Of a DNA stretch of 33,467 nucleotides, positions 22,993 to 31,612 are shown one piece after another. The translations under genes and the position numbers were made by a program. The notes beneath the pieces were generated by a model, which searched no databases, was not told the origin of the DNA, and worked only from the letters and a program-made list of their open reading frames with translations. Source of the stretch: SAR202 cluster bacterium (GTDB lineage: Bacteria; Chloroflexota; Dehalococcoidia; Lucifugimonadales; VGZR01). Location: the NCBI GenBank assembly GCA_016872515.1, contig VGZR01000021.1, positions 1 to 33,467 on the forward strand, given 5' to 3'. How positions within the stretch are numbered: the first letter of the stretch is position 1; every line of letters begins with the position of its first letter.

Positions 22993-24516
22993 ATGGCCAC
23001 CGTGGATAGCTACATTCTCTTCATCATCATGGCGCTGCCCATGGCAGGCGCCGCTGTTATCCTGCTCATCCCCGGCCGCCGGGTCGCCGCCATCCGGTGG
23101 ACCGCTGCCGCCGTCGCATTGGCCGTCATGGCCCTCACCTTCTATGCCTTCCTTGCCTACGACCACGACGTTGGAGGCTTCCAGTTCGCTCGTACATGGA
23201 CGTGGCTGGAGTTGCCTGGCCCGTGGCCGCTCGGCTTCAGAGGCATCGAACTGAGCCTGGCCGCAGATGGCATCGCCGTCCCGATGGTCCTGCTCACCGG
23301 CGTCGTCATGTTCACCGGCGTCCTCATCTCCTGGAAGATTGCCGACCGCCCCAAGGACTTTTTCATCCTCTACTTCCTCATGCTGTGCGGAGTCTTCGGC
23401 GTATTCGTCTCCCTCGACCTGTTCTTCCTGTTCTTCTTCTACGAGTTGGCTGTGGTGCCCATGTACCTGCTCATCGGCGTATGGGGCAGCAGCACCGACT
23501 TCAAGACCTTCCTCCGCACCAAAGAGTACGGTGCGATGAAGCTGACCCTCTTCCTGGTGGCGGGCAGCGTGCTCATCTGGATCGCGTTGATCGCCGTCTT
23601 CGCAGAGGGCGGGCTGGGCACCTTCAACCTCTTGGCCCTCCGGGACGCGGAGTTCTCGAACACCTTCCAGGTGGTGTTCTTCCCGTTCCTCATTGTCGGC
23701 TTCGGCGTGCTGGCAGGCCTGTGGCCGTTCCACACCTGGTCGCCCGATGGCCACGTTGCCGCACCCACTGCCGTGAGCATGGTGCATGCCGGTGTCCTGA
23801 TGAAGCTCGGCGCCTTCGGCATCCTGCGCGTGGCCGTCTTCTTGCTGCCGGAGGGAGCCGACCGCTGGATGCCCATCCTTATCGGCCTAGGCACCGTCAA
23901 TGTTCTGTATGGCGCTTTCTCCGCCCTCGGCCAGCGCGACCTCAAGTACGTCATCGGCTACTCCAGCGTCAGCCACATGGGTTACGTCCTCATGGGCATT
24001 GCCACATTGAACCCGCTGGGCGTCAGCGGTGCCGTCCTCCAGATGTTCTCCCACGGGATAATGACCGCCTTATTCTTCGCAGTGGTCGGCGCCATCTACG
24101 ACCGGACGCACACCCGTGACATCATGGTACTGGAGGGCATGGCGAAGCGGATGGGCATCGTCGCCGCCTTGTTTGTCGTCGCCGGTCTAGCTTCACTGGG
24201 GCTGCCTGGCCTCAGCGGCTTCGTGGCGGAGTTGCTGGTCTTCCTCGGTCTGTTCCAGACCTACCCAGTCTTGGGCATCCTTGGCATCATCGGCGCCGCT
24301 GTCACCGCTGTATATATCCTGCGGTTGATTGCGAAGGTGTTCTTCGGCCCGCTTGACCCCCGTTGGAAAGATCAGACGGACGCCAGCCCCATCGAACGCT
24401 TCTCCAGCGGTATCCTTGTTGGTTTCATCGTCCTTGTCGGCCTGTTTCCCTTCCCGTTCATCCGTGTCATCGACACTGGCGTAACTGAACTCCTGGCCCG
24501 GGTGGCGGGCTCGTGA
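22993..24516 (+). CDS. nuoM: NADH-quinone oxidoreductase subunit M (antiporter-like)
   Basis: This 507-aa antiporter-like subunit has about 14 transmembrane helices. It contains FFLFFFYELAVVPMYLLIGVWG with the conserved Glu, AGLWPFHTWSPDGHVAAPTAVSMVHAGVLMKLGAFG and KYVIGYSSVSHMGYVLMGI, the sequences that carry the pumping Lys and Glu residues. The ATG at 22993 lies 3 nt after the nuoL stop. Its own stop overlaps the nuoN start. Confidence 0.94.
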   Translation: MATVDSYILFIIMALPMAGAAVILLIPGRRVAAIRWTAAAVALAVMALTFYAFLAYDHDVGGFQFARTWTWLELPGPWPLGFRGIELSLAADGIAVPMVLLTGVVMFTGVLISWKIADRPKDFFILYFLMLCGVFGVFVSLDLFFLFFFYELAVVPMYLLIGVWGSSTDFKTFLRTKEYGAMKLTLFLVAGSVLIWIALIAVFAEGGLGTFNLLALRDAEFSNTFQVVFFPFLIVGFGVLAGLWPFHTWSPDGHVAAPTAVSMVHAGVLMKLGAFGILRVAVFLLPEGADRWMPILIGLGTVNVLYGAFSALGQRDLKYVIGYSSVSHMGYVLMGIATLNPLGVSGAVLQMFSHGIMTALFFAVVGAIYDRTHTRDIMVLEGMAKRMGIVAALFVVAGLASLGLPGLSGFVAELLVFLGLFQTYPVLGILGIIGAAVTAVYILRLIAKVFFGPLDPRWKDQTDASPIERFSSGILVGFIVLVGLFPFPFIRVIDTGVTELLARVAGS

Positions 24517-26024
24517 TGAACAACTACGTGCTGCTGCTGCCGGAGTTCCTAGTCGCGGGACTCGCTTTCCTGGTGCTCTCTGGCGATCTCGTCGTGCGGC
24601 AGAACCGCAAGTATCTCCTCGCATATGTGGCCGTGGCTGGCTTGGGCATCGTGCTCGCGGTCTCTCTGGCCTATCTCTGGGACGATACTGAGGCCCTCTA
24701 TGGCGGCCTGTTCCGCATAGACGGTTACTCGCTGTTCTTCAAGGCATTCTTCCTCGTTCTCGGCGGGTTCGTCGTCCTCTCATCGGTGGACTACGTGCGG
24801 CGTTACCTCGACCACCCAGGCGAGTACTACGGCATCTTGCTCTTCACCGTGTTGGCCATGATGCTCCTAGCCAGCTCTGGCGAGCTACTCACCGCCTACA
24901 TCTCCCTCGAACTGTTGAGTTTCGGCCTGTATGTCCTAGTGGCCTTCGACCGCTACAACCCTAAGTCCAATGAGGCGGGCACCAAGTACATCCTGCTCGG
25001 CGCTTTCTCCTCGGCGCTGCTGCTCTATGGCATCAGCCAGGTATATGGCCTGATGGGCACGACGCGGTTCGATGAGATGGGCCGTATCTTGGCCGCGACA
25101 CCCGAGCTCAGCCCCGGCCTCATCGTCGGAATGGTGCTGTTGGTTGCGGGCCTCGCGTTCAAGGTGGCTGCTGTGCCGTTCCACATGTGGGCGCCCGATG
25201 CCTACGAGGGTGCCCCTACACCCATCACCGCGTACCTCGCCGTCGGGTCCAAGGCCGCCGCCTTCGCCCTCATCCTCCGCCTCTTCTCCGAGGCACTCAT
25301 CCCCTCTGTGGGGGATTGGCAGTTCATCCTTGTCATCCTCGCCGCTCTCACCATGGTCATCGGCAACCTTGTAGCCATCGTCCAGTCCAACATCAAGCGC
25401 CTTCTGGCCTACTCCTCGATAGGCCATGTCGGCTACCTGCTCCTGGGCGTCGCGGCCCTAGCCCGCGTCGGGGAGGACGGGTCTGTCTCCCTGGCCGCGT
25501 CCCGCCTTGTGGTCAATGGAGTGATGCTCCACATCGTCGCCTACTCCATCACCAACCTCGCGGCTTTCCTGGCCATCAGCGTTGTGTACAGCGCTCCCGG
25601 CAAGGAGGAGGTCAGCGGCCTTGCCGGACTGGGGCGCCGGTCGCCCGTCGTGGCGATGGTCTTCGCGGCGGCAGCCTTTTCCTTGGCCGGGCTGCCGATA
25701 TTTGCGGGCTTTGTCAGCAAGTTCTATCTATTCAGTGCCGCCGCTTCGCAAGGACTCCTCTGGCTCTCCGGCCTGGCCATTTTCATGAGCTTTGTGTCTC
25801 TTTACTACTACCTGCTCGTCCTTCGTCAGATATACATTGAACCAGCGACGGACCCTACCCCTCTCAAGGTGCCCCGGCTTGCCACCGGTGTGCTCCTTGT
25901 CTTGTTCGCGGGGATGGTCTTCCTGGGCGTCTATCCCGGCCCGCTCGTGGATGCCATCAGGCACGCCAGCGAGGCCATCGTTCAGTCTGGCAGCGGCCTG
26001 GAGCTTGTCCGCTCCCTGGACTAG
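24516..26024 (+). CDS. nuoN: NADH-quinone oxidoreductase subunit N (antiporter-like)
   Basis: This 502-aa antiporter-like subunit has about 14 transmembrane helices. Landmarks are LTAYISLELLSFGLYVLVAFDR, KVAAVPFHMWAPDAYEGAPTPITAYLAVGSKAA and NIKRLLAYSSIGHVGYLLLG. The ATG at 24516 overlaps the nuoM stop (TGATG), and a GTG one codon earlier is also in frame. It is the last gene of the operon and is followed within 50 nt by a strong intrinsic terminator, as expected for the nuoA-N order. Confidence 0.94.
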   Translation: MNNYVLLLPEFLVAGLAFLVLSGDLVVRQNRKYLLAYVAVAGLGIVLAVSLAYLWDDTEALYGGLFRIDGYSLFFKAFFLVLGGFVVLSSVDYVRRYLDHPGEYYGILLFTVLAMMLLASSGELLTAYISLELLSFGLYVLVAFDRYNPKSNEAGTKYILLGAFSSALLLYGISQVYGLMGTTRFDEMGRILAATPELSPGLIVGMVLLVAGLAFKVAAVPFHMWAPDAYEGAPTPITAYLAVGSKAAAFALILRLFSEALIPSVGDWQFILVILAALTMVIGNLVAIVQSNIKRLLAYSSIGHVGYLLLGVAALARVGEDGSVSLAASRLVVNGVMLHIVAYSITNLAAFLAISVVYSAPGKEEVSGLAGLGRRSPVVAMVFAAAAFSLAGLPIFAGFVSKFYLFSAAASQGLLWLSGLAIFMSFVSLYYYLLVLRQIYIEPATDPTPLKVPRLATGVLLVLFAGMVFLGVYPGPLVDAIRHASEAIVQSGSGLELVRSLD

Positions 26025-26071
26025 CCCGCGACGCCTCTGCTAGACTCATTTTCATAGCCCGGTAGGTTTGA

Positions 26072-26103
26072 GCCTCCCACCCACGCACGGGAGGCGGTTT
26101 TTT
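26072..26103 (+). terminator. intrinsic terminator of the complex I operon
   Basis: A GC-rich stem, GCCTCCC (26072-26078) pairing with GGGAGGC (26089-26095), has a 10-nt loop and is followed by GG and six T residues (26098-26103). It lies 48 nt after the nuoN stop, in the right orientation to end the nuo transcript. The next gene begins only 28 nt later, so that gene either has a promoter close by or relies on read-through. Confidence 0.88.
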
Positions 26104-26130
26104 GAGCGAGAACTTGGAGGGTGACGGTCA

Positions 26131-26928
26131 TTGACGACGAAAGATGCAGGACTTAAGGGTTACTATCAAGACAGGGAGCGCCAACGGGCGGCTCTGCCTG
26201 GGGACGTGTTCCCCGATGAGGCGGACTACAAGCGCGGCATGGTCATCATGGCCCACGCCGACGATGCCGAGTTCGGCTGCTCCGGCACCGTGGCGAAGTG
26301 GTGCGCGGAGGGCTGGGAGGTGGTGTACGTCCTGTGTACCGACGGAAGCAAGGGCACGAGCGACCGCAGCCTCACTTCGGAGCAGTTGGCGAAGATCCGG
26401 CGGCAGGAGCAGATCAGCGCGGGGAAAGTCCTGGGACTGAAGGACGTGGTCTTCCTTGGCTATCCCGATGGCTACTTGGAGCCGACCCTGGCGTTGCGCC
26501 GCGACATCGCCAGGGAGATTCGCCGGTTCAAGCCCGATGTGGTCATCTGCTCATATCCGATGCGGAACCTGAACGTCTTCTGGGGTGTCGGCCACCCAGA
26601 CCACATCGCCTCCGGTGAGGCAGCCATTTCAGCCATCTTCCCCGCGGCGCGTGACCACCTGACCTTCCCAGAGCTCCTGAAGGAGGGCTTTGAGCCATAC
26701 AAGGTCGCGGAGGCGTGGGTGGTAGGTGCGTCCGACCCCGACCTTTATGTTGATGTGACTGATTACATGGATACGTCCATCAAGGCCCTGATGGAGCATG
26801 GTTCGCAGCTAGGCGGATGGAAGCCGGAGGATCTCTCAGAACGGATGCGCCAGTGGCGCAGAGAGTCCGCGCACGGCAGGGGGATGCTCTACGCTGAGGC
26901 CTTCAAACGTATCCGCTTCCGGATGTAG
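26131..26928 (+). CDS. PIG-L (LmbE-like) family zinc deacetylase
   Basis: This is a 265-aa protein. The zinc-binding motif AHADDAEFGCSGT (His42, Asp44, Asp45) and the second site GHPDH (His155, His158) define the PIG-L/LmbE family, which removes N-acetyl groups from amino sugars (for example GlcNAc-inositol, bacillithiol and mycothiol precursors) or other N-acyl compounds. The usual HPDD is HADD here, which still keeps the ligands. The start is a TTG at 26131, with GGAGG at 26116-26120. The C-terminal region (WRRESAHGRGMLYAEAFKRIRF) is typical of the family. The substrate is unknown. The neighbouring exporter gene might share its regulation, since only 36 nt separate them. Confidence 0.87.
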   Translation: MTTKDAGLKGYYQDRERQRAALPGDVFPDEADYKRGMVIMAHADDAEFGCSGTVAKWCAEGWEVVYVLCTDGSKGTSDRSLTSEQLAKIRRQEQISAGKVLGLKDVVFLGYPDGYLEPTLALRRDIAREIRRFKPDVVICSYPMRNLNVFWGVGHPDHIASGEAAISAIFPAARDHLTFPELLKEGFEPYKVAEAWVVGASDPDLYVDVTDYMDTSIKALMEHGSQLGGWKPEDLSERMRQWRRESAHGRGMLYAEAFKRIRFRM

Positions 26929-26939
26929 GAGTGATTCAG

Positions 26940-26973
26940 CCCGCTCATCCAAGATTATGGCGGGATGAGCGGG
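26940..26973 (+). promoter_or_regulatory. inverted repeat overlapping the start codon of the MFS gene
   Basis: CCCGCTCATCC (26940-26950) and GGATGAGCGGG (26963-26973) are perfect 11-nt inverted arms around a 12-nt loop. The right arm contains the proposed ATG at 26965. In RNA it would hide the start codon. In DNA it could be an operator. A GATTAT sequence in the loop could even be a -10 box for a leaderless message. Which of these applies cannot be told from sequence. Confidence 0.5.
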
Positions 26974-28239
26974 CACATACAGATGGACATCAGCGATAGC
27001 CAGGGGTCGAAGCCTCCGTCGCCCGCGACGAACGAAGCCTGGCGAACATACCTCCGTTACATCATCGCGGCTCAGTTCATCTCCTCTCTCGGGTTCGGCT
27101 TCGCAGCCCCGTTCCTTCCTCTCTTCATCTCCGAGGTGGGTGACCTTTCCAACCGAGAGGCAGCATTGTGGGCCGGTATCATTGGTGGCGTCAGCGGCAC
27201 CATCATGGTTGTAGCGGGGCCCATCTGGGGCATCCTGGGCGACTGGTTCGGCTATAAGCGAAACGTTCTGCGCGCCACATTCGGCACGTTCGCGGTATTC
27301 TCTCTCACCGCCGCCGTTCAGAATGTCCTTCACATCCTCGCGCTGCGCGGCTTCATGGGGGCCGTCGGAGGTATCTTCCCCGCGATAATGGGCCTGTCCA
27401 GCTCACTGGTGCCCAGGGCGCAGCTGGGTTACGTCATAGGTTTGCTCTACGGCGTCGTGTACTTCGGCAACACCGTCGGCCCACTACTTGGTGGCTACTT
27501 CGTGAACGCGGCCGGCTACCGTTGGGGGTTCTTGGTCTCTGGCCTAATAATCGGCCTCGCGGGCCTCATCATCCTCTTGGGGGTCAAGGAAGCACCACAC
27601 CCGAAATCGGCCACCAGCCGCCGGAACATCGTGGCCATGTGGACTGAGATGAAGGGCCTGTGGACGATTCCGGACGTGCGCCGGGTGCTGTTTGTCATTT
27701 TCCTTGTACAGTTGGCCAATAACTTCTCTATCGCAATCGTGCCTCTCTTTCTGAACTCCCTCGACGCCGATGCCAAGGCGCCCGCGGTGGGCATCTTTTT
27801 CGCTCTGCTGGGACTCGCCATCACCATCTCCACCTACGGCGCGGGTGTGTTGGCGGGTAGGCTGAAGCTGCAGGTGGTGTTCCTACTCGGCGCGTCTGGC
27901 GCCGCAGCGGGCGCGCTGCTGATGTCGTTCGCGAGTTCCGTGCCATTAGCCTTTGGCCTGAGCTTCGTGCTCGGCCTGGGCGCGGGTTTGCTCCTTACCT
28001 CATCCAGCGCCATGATTGGCCTGGTCTTGCCACCCGACCGCCAAGGCTTCGCCTTCGGCATGGTCCAGAGCGCCTCCGCCCTTGGGTTCGGCATCGGGCC
28101 CCTTTTAGGCGGTGTGTTCGCCAATGCCTTTGGGCTGCACGCGCCCTTTCTTGTCCAAGGGGCTATCTTCCTCGCGTTACTGCCGCTTGGACTCATTGTT
28201 GCCCGGAGCCGCGGCCGCGAGACAGGCCAACCCGTCTGA
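26965..28239 (+). CDS. major facilitator superfamily transporter, multidrug-exporter-like
   Basis: This 424-aa protein has 12 predicted transmembrane helices and no signal peptide. The first helix follows a polar 30-residue N-terminus and reads YIIAAQFISSLGFGFAAPFLPLF. The A-motif-like loop GILGDWFGYKRNVLRA lies between helices 2 and 3. A PLLGGYFVNAAGYRWGF stretch resembles motif C of drug:proton antiporters, and a second-half counterpart is GIGPLLGGVFANAFGLHAPF. It is likely a proton-coupled exporter, with cargo unknown. The ATG at 26965 lies within an inverted repeat and has no clear ribosome-binding site. An ATG at 26983 is an alternative. The stop codon touches the start of the terminator hairpin. 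Confidence 0.85.
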   Translation: MSGHIQMDISDSQGSKPPSPATNEAWRTYLRYIIAAQFISSLGFGFAAPFLPLFISEVGDLSNREAALWAGIIGGVSGTIMVVAGPIWGILGDWFGYKRNVLRATFGTFAVFSLTAAVQNVLHILALRGFMGAVGGIFPAIMGLSSSLVPRAQLGYVIGLLYGVVYFGNTVGPLLGGYFVNAAGYRWGFLVSGLIIGLAGLIILLGVKEAPHPKSATSRRNIVAMWTEMKGLWTIPDVRRVLFVIFLVQLANNFSIAIVPLFLNSLDADAKAPAVGIFFALLGLAITISTYGAGVLAGRLKLQVVFLLGASGAAAGALLMSFASSVPLAFGLSFVLGLGAGLLLTSSSAMIGLVLPPDRQGFAFGMVQSASALGFGIGPLLGGVFANAFGLHAPFLVQGAIFLALLPLGLIVARSRGRETGQPV

Positions 28240-28296
28240 AAACGAAAGAGGCTTTTTGGGCGTCTTCATAGGCGTCCAAAAAGCCTCTTTCGTTTT
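28239..28296. terminator. strong intrinsic terminator between converging genes
   Basis: Perfect 21-nt arms, AAAACGAAAGAGGCTTTTTGG (28239-28259, given here as one arm) and its reverse complement (28276-28296), enclose a 16-nt loop. The right arm runs into six T residues (28293-28298), making a strong terminator for the MFS gene. In the minus direction the hairpin ends in a four-T run, so it may also end the cupin transcript. It begins on the last base of the MFS stop codon and ends 12 nt before the cupin stop. Confidence 0.9.
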
Positions 28297-28308
28297 TTCT
28301 GGCCGGTC

Positions 28309-28665
28309 CTAGACTGCTTGAGTCTTGCTGTCGGGCGTGACGATAACCGCGTGGGCGAACTCGGAGTCAGGTGTGGCGCCATGCCAGTGCCTTTCTCCAG
28401 CTGGGACCCAAACCGTGTCCCCGGTGCGGACGGTTACCTGCTCCTTCTCAGTAGCGACGATGCCCACCCCGGAGGTCACGAATAGGATTTGGTCGCTGGT
28501 GTGGGTGTGGAACTTGTTGCGGGCGCCCTTGGCGAAGCTGACGACGCCGAAGTTGATATGTGGGCTGTCGGCGACCAAGTTCTCGCGCACAACCTTTCCG
28601 CCCATGACCATCGGATTCGCCGTATTGTCTTGCTTCGAGCCTTCGCCCTTCCGAATGACCTTCAT
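28309..28665 (-). CDS. single-domain cupin protein
   Basis: This 118-aa protein has one conserved beta-barrel cupin domain. Motif 1 contains HTHTSDQ (His53, His55, Gln59), motif 2 contains GDTVWVPAGERHWHG (His93 and His95), so a metal site is likely. Cupins of this size often act as isomerases, dioxygenases or sugar/auxin-type binding proteins. The reaction here is not evident. AGGAGGGG lies before the ATG at 28665. It is 9 nt downstream of the small unknown gene on the same strand and is the last gene of the minus-strand group. Confidence 0.83.
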   Translation of the reverse strand: MKVIRKGEGSKQDNTANPMVMGGKVVRENLVADSPHINFGVVSFAKGARNKFHTHTSDQILFVTSGVGIVATEKEQVTVRTGDTVWVPAGERHWHGATPDSEFAHAVIVTPDSKTQAV

Positions 28666-28674
28666 CGTCCCCTC

Positions 28675-28992
28675 CTATGCCATGCCCGGCGGCCCGCCGC
28701 CGTTGCCTTCGAACTTCTGGCTGCTGAATACGCCGAGGTCGCGGCCCTGGTGGACATGGACGATGAACTCCTCCCTTGAGATGCCCACCGAGTCCACCAG
28801 CTCCTCGTCAATGATGTCGATCAATTCTTGGATCCGCTCGGAAGTCAGGCTCTCTATGACGCTCAGGGTCGCATGGACCACCGTGTCGGTGAAATGCAGG
28901 TCCACCCGGCCAACCGTGTTGTCGTCTTCCACCACCGTGTAGCACTCGGAGTTGGGCGTCCGGCACTCGCGTTCGAAGTAGAAGGTGCCCAT
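28675..28992 (-). CDS. uncharacterised 105-aa protein
   Basis: I do not recognise this family. The sequence suggests a small alpha/beta protein: an N-terminal beta segment (GTFYFERECRTPNSECYTVVEDD then VGRVDLHFTDTVVHATLSV), an acidic helix (ERIQELIDIIDEELV), a strand (EEFIVHVHQGRDLGVF) and a Gly-rich tail. It has no signal peptide or membrane segment. AGGAAGG precedes the ATG at 28992 by about 6 nt. It lies between proA and the cupin in the same direction, with gaps of 35 and 9 nt, so these genes may be cotranscribed. No role in proline synthesis is indicated by its sequence. Confidence 0.72.
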   Translation of the reverse strand: MGTFYFERECRTPNSECYTVVEDDNTVGRVDLHFTDTVVHATLSVIESLTSERIQELIDIIDEELVDSVGISREEFIVHVHQGRDLGVFSSQKFEGNGGGPPGMA

Positions 28993-29027
28993 GTATCGCC
29001 TTCCTGAGAGTCAGATTCGGGGTGGTT

Positions 29028-30317
29028 TTAGGGCCGGACCTGGCCGGAGCCGAGGGCTGTCCACTTATATGAGGTCAACTCGCGCAGCCCCATCGGCCCG
29101 CGGGCGTGGAGCTTGCTGGTGCTGATGGCCACCTCGGCCCCAAGGCCGAACTGGCCGCCGTCGTTGAGCCGTGTGCTGGCGTTCACCAGCACGGCTCCCG
29201 CGTCCACTTGGTCCACGAACCGCATAGCGGCCTCGTAGTCCTGAGTGACGATAGCTTCGGTATGACCGGAGCCATACTCCTGAATGTGTGCGAGCGCCTC
29301 GTCCAGCGAACCGACGACCCTGACCGAGGCGACCAGGGCGAGAAACTCCTGGCCCCAGTCTTCCGGTTTTGCCGAAGTGAGTTTGAGGCCATCGTCTAGC
29401 TCTCCCTCCACGGCCTGTAGGATACGCAAGGCCGCAGAGTCACAGCGTATCTCCACTCCGGCCTTCCCCCACCGGCGGGCCACCTCCGGCAGCACCTTTG
29501 GTGCAGCCTCGTTGTGGACGAGCAGGGTGTCCAGGGCGTTGCAGGTCGAAGGACGCTGCACCTTGGCGTTGTAAGCGATGGCAGCGGCCATCTCCACGTC
29601 GGCGGACCTGTCCACGTAGATGTGACAGACCCCGATGCCGCCCGTGATGGCTGGCATCGACGCCTCAGCCGCGACGCGCCGCACTAGCTCCGCTCCCCCG
29701 CGTGGGATGAGCAGGTCGATGTGCTCCTTCATCTTCAGCATCTCGTCCACCAGCTTGCGGTCGGTGGACTTGATTAACTGAGCGGCGTCGCGCGGCAGTC
29801 CCGCCCGGGCGATGGCATCCCGCACCAATTCAGCCAGGGCTGTGTTCGAGTGGATGGCTTCTTTGCCGCCCCGCAGGATGGCCGCGTTGCCCGACTTGAT
29901 GCAGAGAGCGGAGATGTCAATGGTCACATTCGGGCGACTTTCGTAGATGGCGCCGATGACGCCGATGGGGACGCGCCGCCGGGCCAGCCGAACGCCGTTG
30001 GGCAGCACCTTGGTGTCGAACTCTTCGCCGATGGGGTCGGGTAGGGCCGAGATGTCGCGCACGTCGACGGCAAGCGCCTCAAGGCGCTTGCCGTCTAAGA
30101 GAAGCCGGTCGAGGACCGCTTCAGATAGTCCTACCTGCTTCCCCGCTTCGTAATCCTTGCGGTTGGCGGCCACGACATCGCTTTGATGGGCCATGAGCGC
30201 ATCGGCGATGTTGTGCAGCGCCTGGTTTTTCGCGGCGCTATTCAACTTGGCGAGTTCCCGCGACGCTTTCCGCGCCGTGGCTCCTATGGCTTGTAGTTCA
30301 CTCATCGTGCCTGCCAT
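29028..30317 (-). CDS. proA: glutamate-5-semialdehyde dehydrogenase (gamma-glutamyl phosphate reductase)
   Basis: This 429-aa enzyme makes glutamate-5-semialdehyde from gamma-glutamyl phosphate with NADPH, the second step of proline synthesis. Family landmarks are RVPIGVIGAIYESRPNVTID (cofactor region, about 115-134), LIPRGGAELVRRV, GIGVCHIYVD, and the active-site Cys259 in QRPSTCNALDTLLVH. The C-terminus has LNDGGQFGLGAEVAISTSKLHARGPMGLRELTSYKW. Length is normal. The start may be the ATG at 30317 or the one at 30305. It lies 15 nt after proB on the same strand, forming a proBA operon. Confidence 0.95.
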   Translation of the reverse strand: MAGTMSELQAIGATARKASRELAKLNSAAKNQALHNIADALMAHQSDVVAANRKDYEAGKQVGLSEAVLDRLLLDGKRLEALAVDVRDISALPDPIGEEFDTKVLPNGVRLARRRVPIGVIGAIYESRPNVTIDISALCIKSGNAAILRGGKEAIHSNTALAELVRDAIARAGLPRDAAQLIKSTDRKLVDEMLKMKEHIDLLIPRGGAELVRRVAAEASMPAITGGIGVCHIYVDRSADVEMAAAIAYNAKVQRPSTCNALDTLLVHNEAAPKVLPEVARRWGKAGVEIRCDSAALRILQAVEGELDDGLKLTSAKPEDWGQEFLALVASVRVVGSLDEALAHIQEYGSGHTEAIVTQDYEAAMRFVDQVDAGAVLVNASTRLNDGGQFGLGAEVAISTSKLHARGPMGLRELTSYKWTALGSGQVRP

Positions 30318-30332
30318 CTCCCGAGAGGGATG

Positions 30333-31505
30333 TTACAGCACCGCCATGTTATTGCGGTGTACCACCTCGTCGCCATAGTCGTAACCGAGCAGTTCGCCGA
30401 TGCGCTCGGAACGCGCGCCCTTGATGATGTCCAAGTCTTTGGAGCCATAGTTGACGATGCCCGCCGCCACCCGCCGTTCGGCCTTGTCCACGATGGAGAC
30501 GACGTCCCCGCGCTCGAACACGCCCTGCACAGCGACGATGCCGGCGGGCAAGAGGCTTCCGCCGCGGCGGGTCAATGCACTCGCAGCGCCATCGTCCACC
30601 ACAGCGGCGCCCTTCGCCGATGTGCCACTCAACAGCCACCGCTTGCGGCTCTCCAACTTGTTGCCCACCGGCACGAAGTAGGTGCCGAGGGGCTCGCCAT
30701 CGGCGAGGCGGACGAGGACATCGGGCGTCAGGCCGTTGGCGATGACGACGCCGGTTCCTGAGGACGTCGCTACTTTGGCCGCCTCCAGTTTCGTTGCCAT
30801 GCCGCCGCGGCCGAGGCCGTCCCGCGATGCGCCGCCCATCGCCTCCACTTCTGCACCCACTTGCTCAACGCGGGGCACCAGGCGGGCAGTGGCGTCCACG
30901 TTTGGGTCTGCAGTGTACAGCCCTTCCACTTGACCAAGCAGAACGAGGAGGTCGGCGTCCACGAGGTTCGCTACCAATGCTGACAGGGTGTCATTGTCGC
31001 CGAAGACCTGGCCTCCGAGTTCATCCACCGCTACGACGTCGTTCTCATTCACGATTGGGATGACCCCCAGCTCCATGAGTTTGAGTAGGGTGTTGCGTAC
31101 GTTGAGATAGCCCAGTCTCTCCCTCAAGTCATGACGGGTGAGTAGGGCCTGCGCTACGTGAACTCCATGCTCACTGAAAAGCTGTTCGTATGCGTGCATC
31201 AACTGGCCCTGCCCTACGGCGGCCATCACCTGCCGCATCGGCAGGTCGCGGTTCTCTCTGGCGATTCCCAGTGCCAACCGGCCCGCCGCAACTGCGCCCG
31301 ACGTCACCAGCGCCACCTCCAAGCCGCGCTTCCGAAGTTGCGCTAGCTGGCCGGTAAGCGACGCCATCACCTGGCGGTTCAGCCGATCTCCGCCATGGGT
31401 CAGCAACGCGCTGCCAGCCTTCACCACCACGCGCTTGGGTTGGTGGACGCTGGAGGTAGAGGTGGCTTGAGAATCGCCTATGGTGGGGGGTTTCTGCGGT
31501 TTCAT
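30333..31505 (-). CDS. proB: glutamate 5-kinase
   Basis: This 390-aa enzyme phosphorylates glutamate to gamma-glutamyl phosphate, the committed step of proline synthesis, and is usually feedback-inhibited by proline. The amino-acid-kinase domain (about 20-270) shows VVVKAGSALLTHGG, ALVTSGAVAAGRLALG, IPIVNENDVVAVDEL, FGDNDTLSALVANLVDADLLVLLGQVEGLYTADP and GRGGMATKLEAAKVAT. A C-terminal PUA domain follows (about 285-380). The N-terminal 20 residues are a polar extension, so a start farther in is conceivable, but the ATG at 31505 is the first after the promoter. No obvious ribosome-binding site is present. Confidence 0.94.
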   Translation of the reverse strand: MKPQKPPTIGDSQATSTSSVHQPKRVVVKAGSALLTHGGDRLNRQVMASLTGQLAQLRKRGLEVALVTSGAVAAGRLALGIARENRDLPMRQVMAAVGQGQLMHAYEQLFSEHGVHVAQALLTRHDLRERLGYLNVRNTLLKLMELGVIPIVNENDVVAVDELGGQVFGDNDTLSALVANLVDADLLVLLGQVEGLYTADPNVDATARLVPRVEQVGAEVEAMGGASRDGLGRGGMATKLEAAKVATSSGTGVVIANGLTPDVLVRLADGEPLGTYFVPVGNKLESRKRWLLSGTSAKGAAVVDDGAASALTRRGGSLLPAGIVAVQGVFERGDVVSIVDKAERRVAAGIVNYGSKDLDIIKGARSERIGELLGYDYGDEVVHRNNMAVL

Positions 31506-31552
31506 TACGGGGACTGCACGGCATGGGCGGCTACATACAGCCGGATAGCTGG

Positions 31553-31558
31553 ATTATA
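31553..31558 (-). promoter_or_regulatory. -10 box of the proBA promoter
   Basis: On the minus strand a perfect TATAAT lies about 48 nt upstream of the proB ATG. Transcription would start near 31546. No good -35 box is seen 16-19 nt upstream, so the promoter may depend on an activator or on an extended element. Confidence 0.5.
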
Positions 31559-31612
31559 GCAGACTCCCCGTCCCGGCCTTCCCGAACCGGCGGAACGGCA
31601 AGTAGAGATGTC

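Noticed and set aside
22363-23787. Minus-strand open frame of about 474 codons over nuoL and nuoM
   Set aside because: The translation is extremely rich in Glu, His and Asp without any domain motif and lies opposite hydrophobic membrane genes, whose antisense gives this composition.
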